Below, piece after piece: positions 50,340 to 50,459 of a stretch of 50,459 nt of DNA. Each line of letters opens with the position of its first letter. Position 1 is the first letter of the stretch. The position numbers and the translations under genes are program-made. The DNA lies in the NCBI GenBank assembly GCA_945897825.1, contig CAMDGX010000026.1, forward strand, positions 1-50,459, given 5' to 3'. Below the pieces are notes generated by a model. That model had not been told where the DNA came from. It worked only from the letters and a program-made list of their open reading frames with translations, and ran no database searches. This stretch comes from Asaia bogorensis (GTDB taxonomy: Bacteria > Pseudomonadota > Alphaproteobacteria > Acetobacterales > Acetobacteraceae).

Positions 50340-50459
50340 CTATGCAACTCGTCGGGCTTGTTGAGCCTGCTCAGCGAACGCCCGCGGGGTCAAGTTTCCC
50401 AGTGACCCGTGCGGCCGTTCCTCGTTGTAGTCCTGCCTCCACACTTCAAGCCTGTCGCG
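50340..50459 (-). CDS. Second IS3-family OrfB, C-terminal end (cut by window edge)
   Basis: 39 codons to a TAG at 50340-50342: RDRLEVWRQDYNEERPHGSL then GNLTPRAFAEQAQQARRVA. This is the typical C-terminus of IS3-group OrfB (W..DYN..RPH..LG..TP..FA). An end resembling TGAAGTGATCC at 50274 probably marks this element's inverted repeat. The 150 bases between the two elements (50124-50273) have no gene; the GATCGGCGTCC-AAAAGGGACCCC pattern resembles IS21-type ends, low confidence. Confidence 0.85.
   Translation of the reverse strand, partial: RDRLEVWRQDYNEERPHGSLGNLTPRAFAEQAQQARRVA

Overview
The window looks like chromosomal DNA of a high-GC alphaproteobacterium, most likely an acetic-acid-bacterium relative (Acetobacteraceae, Rhodospirillales). 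The evidence is a complete PhyR/NepR/EcfG general stress response locus, a MucR regulator, a cysteine-poor Fur, a COQ9/TetR-like protein beside a phasin, and the gene order hldD-lgt-midA-pgeF. The genus cannot be fixed from the sequence. No tRNA, rRNA, CRISPR array or replication origin was seen. Both ends lie in insertion sequences (an IS66-type fragment on the left, two IS3-family elements on the right), as expected where an assembly breaks at repeats.

Region 1 (0.5-17.3 kb) is a stress and envelope block. ecfG and nepR are divergent from phyR, and a CHASE3/PAS/HWE histidine kinase follows. Beyond them lie a flavin-fold stress protein, DUF883-like membrane anchors, the periplasmic glucan genes opgG-opgH with a transglutaminase, an AI-2E-type membrane protein, a holin-like protein, a PRC-barrel protein, small lipoproteins, microproteins and a YddA/SbmA-type ABC exporter. 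Nine sites of the form (G/C)(G/C)AAC-N16-CGTT, the EcfG promoter pattern, stand in front of these genes, so most of the block is probably one physically clustered stress regulon.

Region 2 (17.3-33 kb) is metabolic. A minus-strand run reads moeB, a DsrE-like protein, an SH3 protein, a three-gene nitrile hydratase/thiocyanate hydrolase set with a split beta subunit, and a gamma-glutamyltransferase translationally coupled to it. Next come queC, a D-2-hydroxyacid dehydrogenase, a class A penicillin-binding protein, a ZnuA-like metal-binding protein under a Zur-type operator, a C69 peptidase, a peptide-type solute-binding protein with a coupled GNAT acetyltransferase, and a SPINDLY-type O-GlcNAc transferase.

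Region 3 (33-34.1 kb) is a graveyard of IS630 and IS3 pieces.

Region 4 (34.1-48.8 kb) is housekeeping. It holds an XRE regulator, lnt, a second hydroxyacid dehydrogenase, olsB and fur (an overlapping fur-olsB-dehydrogenase operon), mucR, a TusA-like protein, the minus-strand run ybjN-proC-COQ9-like-phasin, ubiK, then plus-strand hldD-lgt-midA-pgeF, a lipoprotein, prs and a histidine phosphatase.

Region 5 (48.87-50.12 kb) is an intact-looking IS3-family element with a visible -1 frameshift heptamer, followed by the end of a second IS3-type transposase.
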